Assembly: GCF_009769165.1 (NCBI RefSeq)
Contig: NZ_CP043476.1
Coordinates: forward strand, 4,781,001 to 4,845,000
Length of the DNA: 64,000 nucleotides
DNA from: Xanthomonas hyacinthi
GTDB lineage: Bacteria > Pseudomonadota > Gammaproteobacteria > Xanthomonadales > Xanthomonadaceae
Direction: 5' to 3'
Shown: in pieces, positions 26,423 to 36,253 of the stretch
Layout of the letters: the number at the start of each line of letters is the position of its first letter
Position numbering within the stretch: the first letter of the stretch is position 1
Translations under genes and position numbers: made by a program
Notes under the pieces: generated by a model
What the model was told of the DNA's origin: nothing
The model's input: the letters and a program-made list of their open reading frames with translations, nothing else
Databases searched by the model: none

Positions 26423-28813
26423 ATGAAACCTGCCCTGCCCCTCGGCCTGCTGCCGCTGTCCGTTGCCGCCGTCCTGCTCGCGCCGCCGGCGCTGGCGCAG
26501 ACTGCCGATGCACCCACCACGCCTGCCGCGCAATCCGACGCCACCACCCTGGATACCGTGGTGGTCAGCGGCACCGCGCGCTTCAAGGGCCTGCGCAAGC
26601 GCGACGCCAGTTTCTCGATCACCACCGCCACGCCCGAACAGATCCAGCAGGCGGTGCCGCAGAGCAGCGCCGACCTGCTGAAGATCGTGCCCGGCGTATG
26701 GGCCGAGCCCAGCGGCGGCGGCACCGGCGCCAACATTTTCGTGCGCGGCATGCCTTCGGAAGGCGATGCGCCGTTCGTCACCTTCCAGCTCGACGGCTCG
26801 CCGCTGTTCCCGCCGCCGACGCTGTCGTTCCTGGAAAACTCCACGCTGTTCCGCACCGACGACACGATCGAGCGCCTGGAAGTGCTGCGCGGCGGCTCCA
26901 GCCCGATCTTCTCCAACGGCCAGGCCGGCATCACCGCCAACTTCATCCAGAAGCAAGGCCAGGACGAGCCGGAAGGCAGCGTGCGCCTGACCGGCGGCAG
27001 CGACGCGCTGCGCCGCATCGACCTGTTCGACAGCGGGCCGATGGGCAACGGCTGGTACTACAGCATCGGCGGTTTCTTCCGCGAGACCGACGGCGTGCGC
27101 GACCCGCAATTCTCCGCCGACAAGGGCGGCCAGTTCAGCGCCACCCTGAGCAAGCGCTGGGACAGCGGCGACCTGTCCTTCTATGCGCGCCACACCGACG
27201 ACAACAACGCCTTCTACACCGCGATCCCGCTGCGCTCGCGCAACAACGGCAGCGACCTGTCCAGCTTCCCCGGCCTCAACGCGCAGACCGGCACCCTGCT
27301 CAGCAACGACTTCCGCAACGTCACCCTGCCGGTCGGGCCGAACGGCGAGACCGTGCAGCGCGACCTGGCCGACGGCCGCGGGGTCAACATCGACGTGTTC
27401 GGCGGCGAACTGAACTGGCAGGCGCGCGACTGGACCATCGCCGACCGCTTCAGCGTGATGGGCGGCACCGCGCCGACCTATGCGTTGTTCACCGGCGATG
27501 CGCCGCAGCGCCTGGGCGATTTCATCGCCGGCTACGGCAGCACCGGCAGCGCCAGCTATACCAACGGCGGCGGCGCGGTCGATCCGGACCAGCAGGTGCT
27601 GGAAGCCGGTTGGTGGTCGGTGGACAAGCGCCTGAACGCCTTCACCAACGACCTGCGCCTGAGCCGCGAACTGTTCGCCGGCAACACGCTCACGGTGGGC
27701 AGCTACTACGCCAGGTATTCCTCCAACGACACCTGGTACCTGGGCAACAGCATGCTGCTGACCGCGCAGAACCATGCGCGGCGCATCGACGTCAGCCTGG
27801 ACGACGGCCGCCAACCGACCCGCGACGGCTTCACCAGCACCGCGTTCCTCGCCCTGCGCGCGCACTACGACGGCGAGAACACCGCCGTGTTCGTCGCCGA
27901 CGAATGGGAACTGGACGAACGCCTGCGCCTGGACCTGGGCGCGCGCTACGAGCGCCAGCGCGTCACCGGCACCGTGCACGACACCGACACCGTGGACCTG
28001 GACGGCGATCCGGCCACGCTGTACGACAACGCCACCTCGATCTCGCTGCCGAGCGCCAGGCGCATCGACCAGGACGACGACGCGCTGTCGTGGACCGCCG
28101 GCCTGAACTTCAAGCTCGATGCGCACAACAGCCTGTTCGCGCGGGTCAATTCCGGGGTCAAGTTCCCCGGCTTCGACAACCTGCGCGACGGGCAGACCAA
28201 GGTGCAGGACATCGACCAGTACGAACTGGGATTGAAGTCCGCTGCAGCCGCCTACGACCTGTACCTGACCGCGTTCTACAACACCTTCAAGAACTCGCCG
28301 TTCCAGGCCTTCCTGGCCGACGGCAGCAACTTCACCACGGTCGGCGATTCGCGCGCCTACGGGCTGGAAGTGGAAGGCGCGATCCGTCCGTTCGGCGGCT
28401 TCGAGCTGGCCGGCACCGGGGTGTGGCTGGACGCCAAGTACCGCAACTACCGCGAGTACACCGGCAACCAGGTGATGCGCCAGCCCAAGCGCCAGTTCCG
28501 GCTGACCCCGAGCTATTACTGGATGCTGCCGTTCGGCGACCTGCGCGTGTTCGCCACCTACTCCTACATCGGCGAGCGCTACGCCGACCTGGCCAACAGC
28601 CAGCGCCTGCCGTCCTACGACATGCTCGACGTCGGCGCCAGCCTGCATGCCGGCGAACACTGGGAGGTCACCGCCAGCGGCAGCAACGTGACCGACGAGC
28701 TGGGCCTGACCGAGGGCAACGTGCGCGTGCCCGGCGCTGCCACCGGCGGGGTGTTCATGGGCCGCCCGATCGCCGGCCGCCAATACCAGGTGTCGGTGGC
28801 GTACCGCTGGTAG
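26423..28813 (+). CDS. TonB-dependent receptor, substrate unknown
   Basis: A 796-residue outer-membrane receptor. A signal peptide ends at PPALAQ; the TonB box is TLDTVVVSGT; the plug has SSADLLKIVPGVWAEPSGGG, IFVRGMPSEGD and IERLEVLRGGSSPIFSNG; the barrel ends VSVAYRW. Plug features such as NFIQKQG resemble the catecholate/siderophore or carbohydrate TonB groups of xanthomonads. The strong aaaggagag site is 7-8 bases before the ATG. It is monocistronic, with no transporter, regulator or enzyme beside it, so the substrate cannot be named. Confidence 0.9.
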   Translation: MKPALPLGLLPLSVAAVLLAPPALAQTADAPTTPAAQSDATTLDTVVVSGTARFKGLRKRDASFSITTATPEQIQQAVPQSSADLLKIVPGVWAEPSGGGTGANIFVRGMPSEGDAPFVTFQLDGSPLFPPPTLSFLENSTLFRTDDTIERLEVLRGGSSPIFSNGQAGITANFIQKQGQDEPEGSVRLTGGSDALRRIDLFDSGPMGNGWYYSIGGFFRETDGVRDPQFSADKGGQFSATLSKRWDSGDLSFYARHTDDNNAFYTAIPLRSRNNGSDLSSFPGLNAQTGTLLSNDFRNVTLPVGPNGETVQRDLADGRGVNIDVFGGELNWQARDWTIADRFSVMGGTAPTYALFTGDAPQRLGDFIAGYGSTGSASYTNGGGAVDPDQQVLEAGWWSVDKRLNAFTNDLRLSRELFAGNTLTVGSYYARYSSNDTWYLGNSMLLTAQNHARRIDVSLDDGRQPTRDGFTSTAFLALRAHYDGENTAVFVADEWELDERLRLDLGARYERQRVTGTVHDTDTVDLDGDPATLYDNATSISLPSARRIDQDDDALSWTAGLNFKLDAHNSLFARVNSGVKFPGFDNLRDGQTKVQDIDQYELGLKSAAAAYDLYLTAFYNTFKNSPFQAFLADGSNFTTVGDSRAYGLEVEGAIRPFGGFELAGTGVWLDAKYRNYREYTGNQVMRQPKRQFRLTPSYYWMLPFGDLRVFATYSYIGERYADLANSQRLPSYDMLDVGASLHAGEHWEVTASGSNVTDELGLTEGNVRVPGAATGGVFMGRPIAGRQYQVSVAYRW

Positions 28814-28857
28814 CGCCTGCACGTTTCCAGCGCGGGTACTCGCAACAGTCACGCTGT

Positions 28858-28925
28858 TGTAGGAGCGGCTTCAGCCGCGACAGGCTCTATCCATAGAGCC
28901 TGTCGCGGCTGAAGTTGCTCCTACA
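28858..28925. repeat. Palindromic intergenic repeat, copy 2
   Basis: A near-perfect 68-base palindrome: TGTAGGAGCGGCTTCAGCCG continuing to ctctat, then a 2-base centre, then its complement back to ctcctaca. Only two mismatches. Same family as 2489-2570 and 48364-48426. Confidence 0.9.
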
Positions 28926-29167
28926 GAAAAGCAAAATCCTGCACCCTTGCGAAAATCCCCAATCCCCAATCCCCAATCCCGGCTACATCACCGCACCGCC
29001 ACCCTCCCTTCGCAATCTCTTCGCGACGCCGCTGCAATGCTCGGACCCGGGCGCCGATGCGCGCCCGTGCACCGGTGCCGCGATGGCGGTACCGCGACCC
29101 AGGTCGTACCGTCCCTGTTCGCTTGCGCCAGCGCAACGATGCGGCGGTCCCCAGGCAGGAGAGACCG
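28926..29167. other. Intergenic region before paoA
   Basis: No gene seen. It begins with the AATCCCC heptamer array (28954-28980). The rest is GC-rich without obvious promoter boxes; caggagagaccg at the end is the paoA ribosome-binding site. Confidence 0.5.
28954..28980. repeat. (AATCCCC) heptamer tandem
   Basis: Three perfect units of AATCCCC and a partial fourth. Like the GGGACTC repeats elsewhere in the window, the unit is 7 bases long. Confidence 0.85.
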
Positions 29168-30001
29168 ATGCAGCACGATCCCCACCCTTCCCCCGCCGCG
29201 CCCCGCACCGCCGATGCGCCGCGCGATGCCGGGCTCAGCGACGACGAGGCCGCGCTCGCGCGCAGGCTCGGCATCAACGGCCTGTCGCGGCGCGAATTCC
29301 TCGCCCTGCTGTCGGCCGCCGGCCTGAGCAGCGCGGGCGGGCAGATCGTCTTCAGCGACGCCGCCTTCGCCGCGCCGGCCGCCAGCACGGCGACGCCGCA
29401 GAACGCGATGCCGGTGGTGCTGCAGGTCAACGGCCAGCGCCACGCCTTGCAACTGGATCCACGCACCACGCTGCTGGACGCGCTGCGCGAGCACCTGGCG
29501 CTGACCGGCACCAAGAAGGGCTGCGACCACGGCCAGTGCGGCGCCTGCACGGTGATCGTCGACGGCGAGCGGCGCCTGGCCTGCCTGACCCTGGCGGCGC
29601 AGGCCGAGGACGCGCAGATCACCACCATCGAAGGCCTGGCCGACGGCGAACGGCTGCATCCGATGCAGGCCGCGTTCGTGCAGCACGACGGCTTCCAGTG
29701 CGGCTATTGCACGCCCGGGCAGATCTGCTCGGCGGTGGCGCTGCTCAACGAGATCAAGCGCGGCGACGCCAGCCACGTCAGCGCCGACGTCAGTCAGCCA
29801 GTCACCGAACTCAACGACGCGGAAGTGCGCGAACGCATGAGCGGCAACCTCTGCCGCTGCGGTGCCTATCCGAAGATCGTCGCCGCGATCCAGGACGTGC
29901 ACAGCGGCGGTGCGCCGCGGCCGCTGACCTGGCGCTACGTCGACCAGTCCGAGTTGACCGCGCTGACGCTGGCGAAGGAGGTGGCCGATGACGCCGTTTG
30001 A
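29168..30001 (+). CDS. paoA: Periplasmic aldehyde oxidoreductase, 2Fe-2S subunit
   Basis: A 277-residue small subunit of a xanthine-oxidase-family molybdoenzyme. The N-terminus carries a twin-arginine export signal (SRREFLALLSAAGLSSAGG) ending near AFAAP, so the folded complex is exported. The plant-ferredoxin-type 2Fe-2S domain has GCDHGQCGACTV, and the second 2Fe-2S domain has CGYCTPGQ and GNLCRCGAY. In PaoA of E. coli this subunit passes electrons between molybdenum and FAD. I chose the ATG at 29168 after ggagagacc. It overlaps paoB by 14 bases. Confidence 0.92.
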   Translation: MQHDPHPSPAAPRTADAPRDAGLSDDEAALARRLGINGLSRREFLALLSAAGLSSAGGQIVFSDAAFAAPAASTATPQNAMPVVLQVNGQRHALQLDPRTTLLDALREHLALTGTKKGCDHGQCGACTVIVDGERRLACLTLAAQAEDAQITTIEGLADGERLHPMQAAFVQHDGFQCGYCTPGQICSAVALLNEIKRGDASHVSADVSQPVTELNDAEVRERMSGNLCRCGAYPKIVAAIQDVHSGGAPRPLTWRYVDQSELTALTLAKEVADDAV

Positions 30002-30989
30002 CTACCAGCGCGCCAGCTCGCCGGAGGACGCGGTGCGCCGCGTCGCCGCCAACCCGAACGCGCGCTTCCTCGGCGGCGGCACCAACCTGCTCGACCTGAT
30101 GAAGGAAGGGGTGACCGGCGCCGACGAGATCGTCGATCTGACCCGGCTCAAGGGCCTGGCCGAGATCGCCGAAACCGCCGACGGCGGCCTGCGCCTGGGC
30201 GCGCTGGCCAACAACACCCACACCGCCAACCACCCGCTGGTGCGCCAGCGCTATCCGCTGCTGAGCCAGGCGATCCTGGCCGGGGCGACGATGCAGTTGC
30301 GCAACATGGCGACCAACGGCGGCAACCTGCTGCAGCGCACCCGTTGCGGCTATTTCTACGACACCGCCCTGCCCTGCAACAAGCGCAATCCCGGCAGCGG
30401 CTGCGGCGCGCGCGAAGGACTCAACCGCACCCATGCGATCTTCGGCCACAGCGAACACTGCGTGGCGGTGCATCCGTCGGACATGTGCGTGGCCCTGGCC
30501 GCGCTGGATGCGACCGTGCAGGTGCGCACGCCGGCCGGTACGCGCCGCGAGATTCCCTTCGCCGCGTTCCACTTGCTGCCCGCTGCCCGCGCCGACCTGG
30601 ACAACCAGTTGGCGCACGGCGAGCTGATCGAGTCGATCACCCTGCCGGCGCAGCGTTTCGCCGCGCACAGCCACTATCTGAAGGTACGCGACCGCGCCAG
30701 CTACGCGTTCGCGCTGATCTCGGTGGCCGCAGCGCTGGCGCTGGAACCGGACGGGCGCATCCGCGAGGCGCGCATCGCCATGGGCGGGGTGGCGCACAAG
30801 CCGTGGCGCGCGCATGCCGCCGAACGCGCGCTGCTCGGCCAGCGCGTCGGCGAAGCCGCCTTCGCCGCCGCCGCGCAAGCGGAGATGGCCGCCGCGCGCC
30901 CGTTGGCGCACAACGCCTACAAGCTGCCGATGGGCACGCACGCGATGATCCGCGCCCTGCACCGCGCCAGCGGCAGCGACGCCGCGTGA
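29988..30989 (+). CDS. paoB: Periplasmic aldehyde oxidoreductase, FAD subunit
   Basis: A 333-residue FAD-binding subunit. The flavin motifs are NARFLGGGTNLLDLM and RNMATNGGNLLQRTRC. A cysteine cluster, RCGYFYDTALPCNKRNPGSG followed by C, matches the extra 4Fe-4S site characteristic of PaoB. It has no signal peptide and would be exported in complex with the Tat-bearing PaoA. Its start lies inside paoA, so translation is coupled. Confidence 0.93.
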   Translation: MTPFDYQRASSPEDAVRRVAANPNARFLGGGTNLLDLMKEGVTGADEIVDLTRLKGLAEIAETADGGLRLGALANNTHTANHPLVRQRYPLLSQAILAGATMQLRNMATNGGNLLQRTRCGYFYDTALPCNKRNPGSGCGAREGLNRTHAIFGHSEHCVAVHPSDMCVALAALDATVQVRTPAGTRREIPFAAFHLLPAARADLDNQLAHGELIESITLPAQRFAAHSHYLKVRDRASYAFALISVAAALALEPDGRIREARIAMGGVAHKPWRAHAAERALLGQRVGEAAFAAAAQAEMAAARPLAHNAYKLPMGTHAMIRALHRASGSDAA

Positions 30990-31011
30990 GCACCGAACCG
31001 GAGAACCCGCA

Positions 31012-33207
31012 ATGAACTACATCGGCAAGGAAATGCGCCGCGTCGACGGCTACGCCAAGGTCACCGGCAAGGCGCGCTATGCGGCGGAATTCCAGATCCC
31101 GCACCTGGCCCACGGCTACATCCTCACCAGCACCATCGCCAAGGGCCGCATCGTGCGCATCGACACCCGCGCCGCCGAGGCCGCGCCCGGGGTGATCAAG
31201 GTGCTGACCCATCTGAATTCGGTCAAGCCGGTGTCCGACGCGGTCAAGAAGAAGGGCGAAGACCTGTCGTTCCGCGCGTTGCTCGACGAGCGCATCCATT
31301 TCAGCGCGCAGCCGATCGCGGTGGTGGTCGCCGCCACGTTCGAGCAGGCGCGGCATGCGTCGCGGCTGATCCAGGTGGACTACGCCGCCGAAACCGCGCA
31401 CACCGATTTCGATGCGTTGCTCGGCCAGGCGCACGATCCGACCCCGGAGGAATCGCCGAAGCCGCGCGGCAACCCGGCCGCCGCGTTCGCCGCCGCACCG
31501 GTCAAGGTGGAAGCCGCGTACACGATGCCGATCGAGCACCACAACCCGATGGAACCGCACGGCGGCATCGGCTACTGGATCGGCGACACCCTGACCGTGG
31601 TCAACAAGAGCCAGAACGTGCACCAGGACCGCGAGCAGCTGGCCGGTTACTTCGGCCTCCCGCCCGAGCAGGTCAACGTGGTGTCGCTGTTCGTCGGCGG
31701 CGCATTCGGCTCGTGCCTGCGCCCGAACTACTACACCTTCCTGCTCGGCGCGGTGTCCAAGGCGGTCGGGCGCCCGGTCAAGATCGTCTACACCCGCCGG
31801 CAGATGTTCAGCGGCCATGGCTACCGCCCCTACTACCGGGTGGAACTGGGCCTGGGCGCCGACGCCGCCGGCACGCTGCAGGCGATCCGCTACCGGCACG
31901 TGCTCAACACCTCACGCATCGAGGCGTTCAACGAGGCCATCTTCCGCAACGCGCGCTCGCTATACGCCTGCGCCAACGTCGAGGACCGCTTCGAGGTGGT
32001 GGAAGCGGACCTGCCGACGCCGCAGGCGATGCGCGCGCCCGGCACCATCAGCCAGATGTTCGGCATCGAATGCGCGCTGGACGAACTGGCCTACGCGCTG
32101 AAGATGGACCCGCTGCAGCTGCGCCTGGCCAACTACGCCGAGACCGATCCGGAGACCGGCAAGCCGTTCTCGAGCAAGGCGCTGCGCGAATGCTACCGGC
32201 TCGCTGCCGACACCTTCGGTTGGAGCAAGCGCACGCCCGAGCCGCGCTCGATGCGCGACGGCCGCCTGCTGGTCGGCTGGGGCATGGCCACCGGCACCTG
32301 GGCGGCGATGCAGATGCCGGCGCTGGCGCGGGTGGTGCTCAAGGCCGACGGCAGCGCCACGGTCGGCAGCGCCACCGCCGACATCGGCCCCGGCACCTAC
32401 ACGGTGATGACCCTGATCGCCGCCGAGTACCTGGGCCTGGACGCCAGGCGCGTGCAGTTCGAACTCGGCGACACGCGCCTGCCGAAGGCGCCGTCGCAGG
32501 GCGGCTCGTGGACCACCGCCAGCGTCGGCAGCGCGATCCACGGCGCGGCGCGCGAGATCCGCGGCAAGCTGCTGGACCTGGCCAGGCAGGACGGGCAAGC
32601 CGCGTTCGCCGGGCTGGACGTGGATGCGGTGGAACTGGCCGACGGCCAACTGCGCCCGACCGGCAAGCCCGAGGCCGGCCTGGACGTGGCCGAGCTGATG
32701 CGCCAGCACGGTCTGCAGGAACTGGACGTGGTGCACGCCTCCAAGCCCTCGGCCGAGCGCAAGAACTACGCCACCGCCGCGCACGGCGCGCAGTTCATCG
32801 AGGTCAAGGTCGATCCGGACACCGGCATGGTGCAGGTGACCCGGGTCATCGAGGCCACCGCCTGCGGCAGGATCATCAATCCGCTGACCTCGCACAGCCA
32901 GGAGATCGGCGGCGTGGTGATGGGCATCGGCATGGCGCTCAGCGAAGGCACCGAGGTCGACCATCGCTACGGGCGCATGCTCAACGCCTCGCTGGCCGAC
33001 TACCACGTGCCGGTCAACGCCGACGTGCACCTGATCGAGACCATGTTCGTCGAGGAGGACGACACCATCGTCAACCCGCTCGGGGTCAAGGGCATGGGCG
33101 AGCTGGGCATGGTCGGCATTCCAGCGGCGATCGCCAACGCCGTGTTCCATGCCACCGGCAGGCGCATCCGCGACCTGCCGATCACCCCGGACAAGCTGAT
33201 CGGCTGA
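31012..33207 (+). CDS. paoC: Periplasmic aldehyde oxidoreductase, molybdenum subunit
   Basis: A 731-residue molybdopterin-cytosine-dinucleotide-binding catalytic subunit that oxidises aldehydes to acids. Seen are FVGGAFGSCL, RAPGTISQMFGIE and the catalytic glutamate in KGMGELGMVG (E697). The complex is expected to detoxify aromatic or aliphatic aldehydes in the periplasm, which could include plant-derived aldehydes. The 22-base gap after paoB contains accggagaaccc, its ribosome-binding site. The two maturation genes are encoded convergently downstream. Confidence 0.93.
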   Translation: MNYIGKEMRRVDGYAKVTGKARYAAEFQIPHLAHGYILTSTIAKGRIVRIDTRAAEAAPGVIKVLTHLNSVKPVSDAVKKKGEDLSFRALLDERIHFSAQPIAVVVAATFEQARHASRLIQVDYAAETAHTDFDALLGQAHDPTPEESPKPRGNPAAAFAAAPVKVEAAYTMPIEHHNPMEPHGGIGYWIGDTLTVVNKSQNVHQDREQLAGYFGLPPEQVNVVSLFVGGAFGSCLRPNYYTFLLGAVSKAVGRPVKIVYTRRQMFSGHGYRPYYRVELGLGADAAGTLQAIRYRHVLNTSRIEAFNEAIFRNARSLYACANVEDRFEVVEADLPTPQAMRAPGTISQMFGIECALDELAYALKMDPLQLRLANYAETDPETGKPFSSKALRECYRLAADTFGWSKRTPEPRSMRDGRLLVGWGMATGTWAAMQMPALARVVLKADGSATVGSATADIGPGTYTVMTLIAAEYLGLDARRVQFELGDTRLPKAPSQGGSWTTASVGSAIHGAAREIRGKLLDLARQDGQAAFAGLDVDAVELADGQLRPTGKPEAGLDVAELMRQHGLQELDVVHASKPSAERKNYATAAHGAQFIEVKVDPDTGMVQVTRVIEATACGRIINPLTSHSQEIGGVVMGIGMALSEGTEVDHRYGRMLNASLADYHVPVNADVHLIETMFVEEDDTIVNPLGVKGMGELGMVGIPAAIANAVFHATGRRIRDLPITPDKLIG

Positions 33208-33282
33208 GCTTCGCAGTCCCTGCGCTGTGCATCGGTGCGCCGCGCGCAGGCATGCGCGGTGTTCGGTTGCGTGCGCTGGCTG

Positions 33283-33888
33283 CTACGGATCCAGCCAGCC
33301 GCGTTCCACCGCGGCCAGCACGTCCTGCGGCGTATCCAGATCCAATGCCAGCGCCGGGGCGACGATGCAGCCCAGGCTGTCCAGCACCATCGCATCGAAC
33401 AACCCGCGCAGGCCCTGGTCGCCGCGCAGGGGCAGCTCGCGCCAGCACGCCTGCGCCACCACCGCCGGCATGCCGCGCACGCCGGCGTAGGCGCTGACCG
33501 CGCAGCCGGACGCGGCGCGGTAGGCCGCCGCCAGCAGATCCTGCAGGTGCGCCGCGTCCAGCGCCGGCTGGTCGCAGCCGAGCACCAGGCTGTGGGTGAT
33601 CGACGCATCGTCATGCAGCGCCGTGCGCAGGCAGGCCAGGCTGCCGCCCATGCCGCTGGCCCAGTCCGGATTGATCGCGATTTCCACCGGCAGGCCGTCC
33701 AGCAGCGGGCGCAGCGCTTCGGCCTGCGCGCCCAACGCCACCACGCAGCGTACCGGCGACGCCGCCAGCGCCAGCCGCGCGGCGCGGCGCAGCAACGGCT
33801 CGCCGTCGCGGGTCAGCGCCTGCTTGGCCTGGCCGAGGCGGCGGCTGGCGCCGGCGGCGAGCACCAGCGCGGCATGCGCGTGGCTCAT
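33283..33888 (-). CDS. mocA: Molybdenum cofactor cytidylyltransferase (MocA-like)
   Basis: A 201-residue nucleotidyltransferase of the MobA/MocA fold. The nucleotide-binding signature is LVLAAGASRRLGQAKQ and a later LGCDQPALDAAH. It should attach CMP to molybdopterin to give the dinucleotide cofactor used by xanthine-oxidase-family enzymes such as the neighbouring PaoABC. The start ATG overlaps the stop of the upstream xdhC. Its 3' end faces paoC. Confidence 0.88.
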   Translation of the reverse strand: MSHAHAALVLAAGASRRLGQAKQALTRDGEPLLRRAARLALAASPVRCVVALGAQAEALRPLLDGLPVEIAINPDWASGMGGSLACLRTALHDDASITHSLVLGCDQPALDAAHLQDLLAAAYRAASGCAVSAYAGVRGMPAVVAQACWRELPLRGDQGLRGLFDAMVLDSLGCIVAPALALDLDTPQDVLAAVERGWLDP

Positions 33889-34958
33889 CGCGCCGCACCG
33901 CGTGCGCCGCTGTCGGCGCGCAACGGCGCCAGCGCAGCCGCTGCGGCATCGCCGCCATGCAAGCGGGTCACGCTGCACCGGTTCGGTTCCGGGATGGCGC
34001 TGGCTTGCTGCACGTCGCGGATGCCCTGCAATTGCGCGGCGATGCTCAGCGCGATCGCCTCCGCGCCGCTGCCGCCGAGCCGCAGCCCGATCGGCGAATG
34101 CAGCCGCGGCAGCAGTTGCGCGTGCTGCTGCGGGCGCAACAGGCGGAACAGGTCCTCGCGCCGGCGCGTCGGCCCCAGCAGGCCCAGGAACGGGATCGTG
34201 CTCGCCGCCAGCGCATCCAGCGCCTCGCGGTCCAGTTCGAAGTGATGGTGCATCACCAGCGCCGCCTCGCTGTCGGCGCACTCGGCCAGCGCACGGCTCG
34301 GCGTGCAGGCCAGGGCCTGGTCGGCCAGCACGGCCTGCGCCGCCCAGCGCGGACGCTGTTCCACCAGCGTGGTCATCCAGCCCAACTGCCGCAGCAGCGG
34401 CAGCAGCACGGCGGTTTCCGGGCCTGCGCCGAACACGCTGACCCGCGGCGGCGGCGGCACCTGCACGGCGCCGCTGCGCGCCGCGGCGCCGTGCCAGGCC
34501 TGGCACGGCAGGCGCCACTGCAGCGCCTCGCCGGCCACCGCCGCCGCGACGCGCCCGTCGGCCTGCAGCGCCAGGGCCAGGCCGCCGCGCCGCTGCAGCC
34601 AGGCCTGCGCCAGGCGCTCGAACCCGGGCAAGGCGCGCAAGGGCAGCAAGGCCAGGCGCAGGCGACCACGGCAGCCCACCGCCGACCCGGACAGCAGGTC
34701 CTCATCGTCGCGCGTGTCGATGTCCATCCACGCCAGCGCGTTGGCCGCGGCCGCCGCCGCCGCGCAACGCGCGATCTCCGGCTCCAGGCAACCGCCGCTG
34801 AGCCAGCCCTGCTGCGCGCCGTCGGCGCCGAACAGCGCGAGCGCACCGGCACGCGCATAGGTGGAGCCTTCCGTGTCCATCGGCACCGCCAGCACGGCAG
34901 GTGCGCGCTGCCGGCAGGCAACGATGGCCTCGTGGAGACAGTGTCTGGCAGCGGACAT
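33885..34958 (-). CDS. xdhC: XdhC-family molybdoenzyme maturation factor
   Basis: A 357-residue XdhC/PaoD-type chaperone that binds the finished molybdenum cofactor, has it sulfurated and inserts it. Signature pieces are GSTYARAGALALF, WLSGGCLEPEIAR, the Rossmann segment VSVFGAGPETAVLLPLLR and SPIGLRLGGSGAEAIALSI. I chose the ATG at 34958 because MSAARHCLHEAI begins the conserved domain. It forms a two-gene operon with mocA. Confidence 0.9.
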   Translation of the reverse strand: MSAARHCLHEAIVACRQRAPAVLAVPMDTEGSTYARAGALALFGADGAQQGWLSGGCLEPEIARCAAAAAAANALAWMDIDTRDDEDLLSGSAVGCRGRLRLALLPLRALPGFERLAQAWLQRRGGLALALQADGRVAAAVAGEALQWRLPCQAWHGAAARSGAVQVPPPPRVSVFGAGPETAVLLPLLRQLGWMTTLVEQRPRWAAQAVLADQALACTPSRALAECADSEAALVMHHHFELDREALDALAASTIPFLGLLGPTRRREDLFRLLRPQQHAQLLPRLHSPIGLRLGGSGAEAIALSIAAQLQGIRDVQQASAIPEPNRCSVTRLHGGDAAAAALAPLRADSGARGAAR

Positions 34959-35154
34959 GCGGCGGCACAGGCTGGAGAGGGACTCACAGCCTAAGCAGCG
35001 GCCTGTGGTGAGCAGGTGACCTGGCCGCGACGAAAGCGCAACGGCGCGCCCGCGCATGCTCGCGGCGCGGCGCGGCAAACCAGCAGGATTATGCAATCGG
35101 CAGTGCGCCGCGCCGCGCATCATCTGCACCGCTGCTTTCGACGCAGGAACTGCA

Positions 35155-36144
35155 ATGGACGCTCACACGACGCACACCGACAGCGCCGATCCGATGCGGC
35201 GGCGCCTGCTGCTCGGCGCCACCGCGTTGAGCGCCCTGCCCCTGGCGGGCATCGCCGCAGCGGCCCGAAGCGGCCCTTCCCCCACGCCTGCGGCCAGCCC
35301 GCACGCCTTTCAGGACACAGCCATGCCACACATCGCCACGCAAGACGGAACCGAAATTTTCTACAAGGACTGGGGCAACGGCCAACCCATCGTGTTCCAT
35401 CACGGCTGGCCGCTCAGCGCCGACGACTGGGACGCGCAGATGCTGTTCTTCCTCGCCCAGGGCTACCGCGTCATCGCCCACGACCGCCGCGGCCACGGCC
35501 GTTCCACGCAGACCGCGACCGGCAACGACATGGACACCTACGCCGCCGACGTGGCCGCGCTGGCCAGGCACCTGGACCTGAAGCACGCCATCCACGTCGG
35601 CCATTCCACCGGCGGCGGCGAAGTGGCGCGCTATGTCGCCAGGCACGGCGCCGGCCGCGTGGCCAAGGCGGTGCTGATCGGCGCGGTGCCGCCGATCATG
35701 CGCAAGACCGAGCACAACCCGGGCGGCCTGCCGATGGAGGTGTTCGACGGCTTCCGCGCGCAGCTCGCGGCCAACCGCGCGCAGTTCTACCAGGAGGTGC
35801 CGGTGCCGTTCTACGGCTACAACCGCGACGGTGCCAAGGTGTCGCAAGGCATCAAGGACAACTGGTGGCGGCAGGGCATGATGGGCGGCGCCAAGGCCCA
35901 CTACGACTGCATCGAGGCGTTCTCGGAAACCGACTTCAGCGAGGACCTGAAGCAGATCGAGGTGCCGGTGCTGATCCTGCACGGCGACGACGACCAGATC
36001 GTGCCGATCGCCGACTCGGCGCTGCTGTCGGCCAAGCTGGTCAGGCACGCCACGCTGAAGGTCTACAAGGGCTACCCGCACGGCATGTGCACCACCCACC
36101 CCGACGAGATCAACCAGGACCTGCTGGCCTTCTTCAAGGCCTGA
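35155..36144 (+). CDS. Exported alpha/beta hydrolase (haloperoxidase/esterase family)
   Basis: A 329-residue protein. The N-terminus [21 protein letters not shown] looks like a twin-arginine or general signal peptide. The hydrolase domain begins near [20 protein letters not shown]. The catalytic serine is in VGHSTGGGE, the aspartate in HGDDDQIVP and the histidine in GYPHGMC. The closest family is the cofactor-free chloroperoxidase/arylesterase group, usually cytoplasmic and about 275 residues long. The added export signal is therefore notable. A start at the internal MPHIATQ (about 35323) would give that shorter form. The substrate is unknown. Confidence 0.85.
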   Translation: MDAHTTHTDSADPMRRRLLLGATALSALPLAGIAAAARSGPSPTPAASPHAFQDTAMPHIATQDGTEIFYKDWGNGQPIVFHHGWPLSADDWDAQMLFFLAQGYRVIAHDRRGHGRSTQTATGNDMDTYAADVAALARHLDLKHAIHVGHSTGGGEVARYVARHGAGRVAKAVLIGAVPPIMRKTEHNPGGLPMEVFDGFRAQLAANRAQFYQEVPVPFYGYNRDGAKVSQGIKDNWWRQGMMGGAKAHYDCIEAFSETDFSEDLKQIEVPVLILHGDDDQIVPIADSALLSAKLVRHATLKVYKGYPHGMCTTHPDEINQDLLAFFKA

Positions 36145-36253
36145 TCCGCTTGCCGGCGCAGGCGCGCGCCGCGTCTGCGCCGGCCATCGCGTGGCGACGG
36201 CGAACCGCGTCCGCCGCTGCGCGCTGGCCGCGCGCAGCGCCACTGCACCAGCG

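Noticed and set aside
28954..28980. CRISPR-like array
   Set aside because: The repeats are 7-base direct tandems with no spacers, and no cas genes are present; the other repeats are dispersed palindromes.
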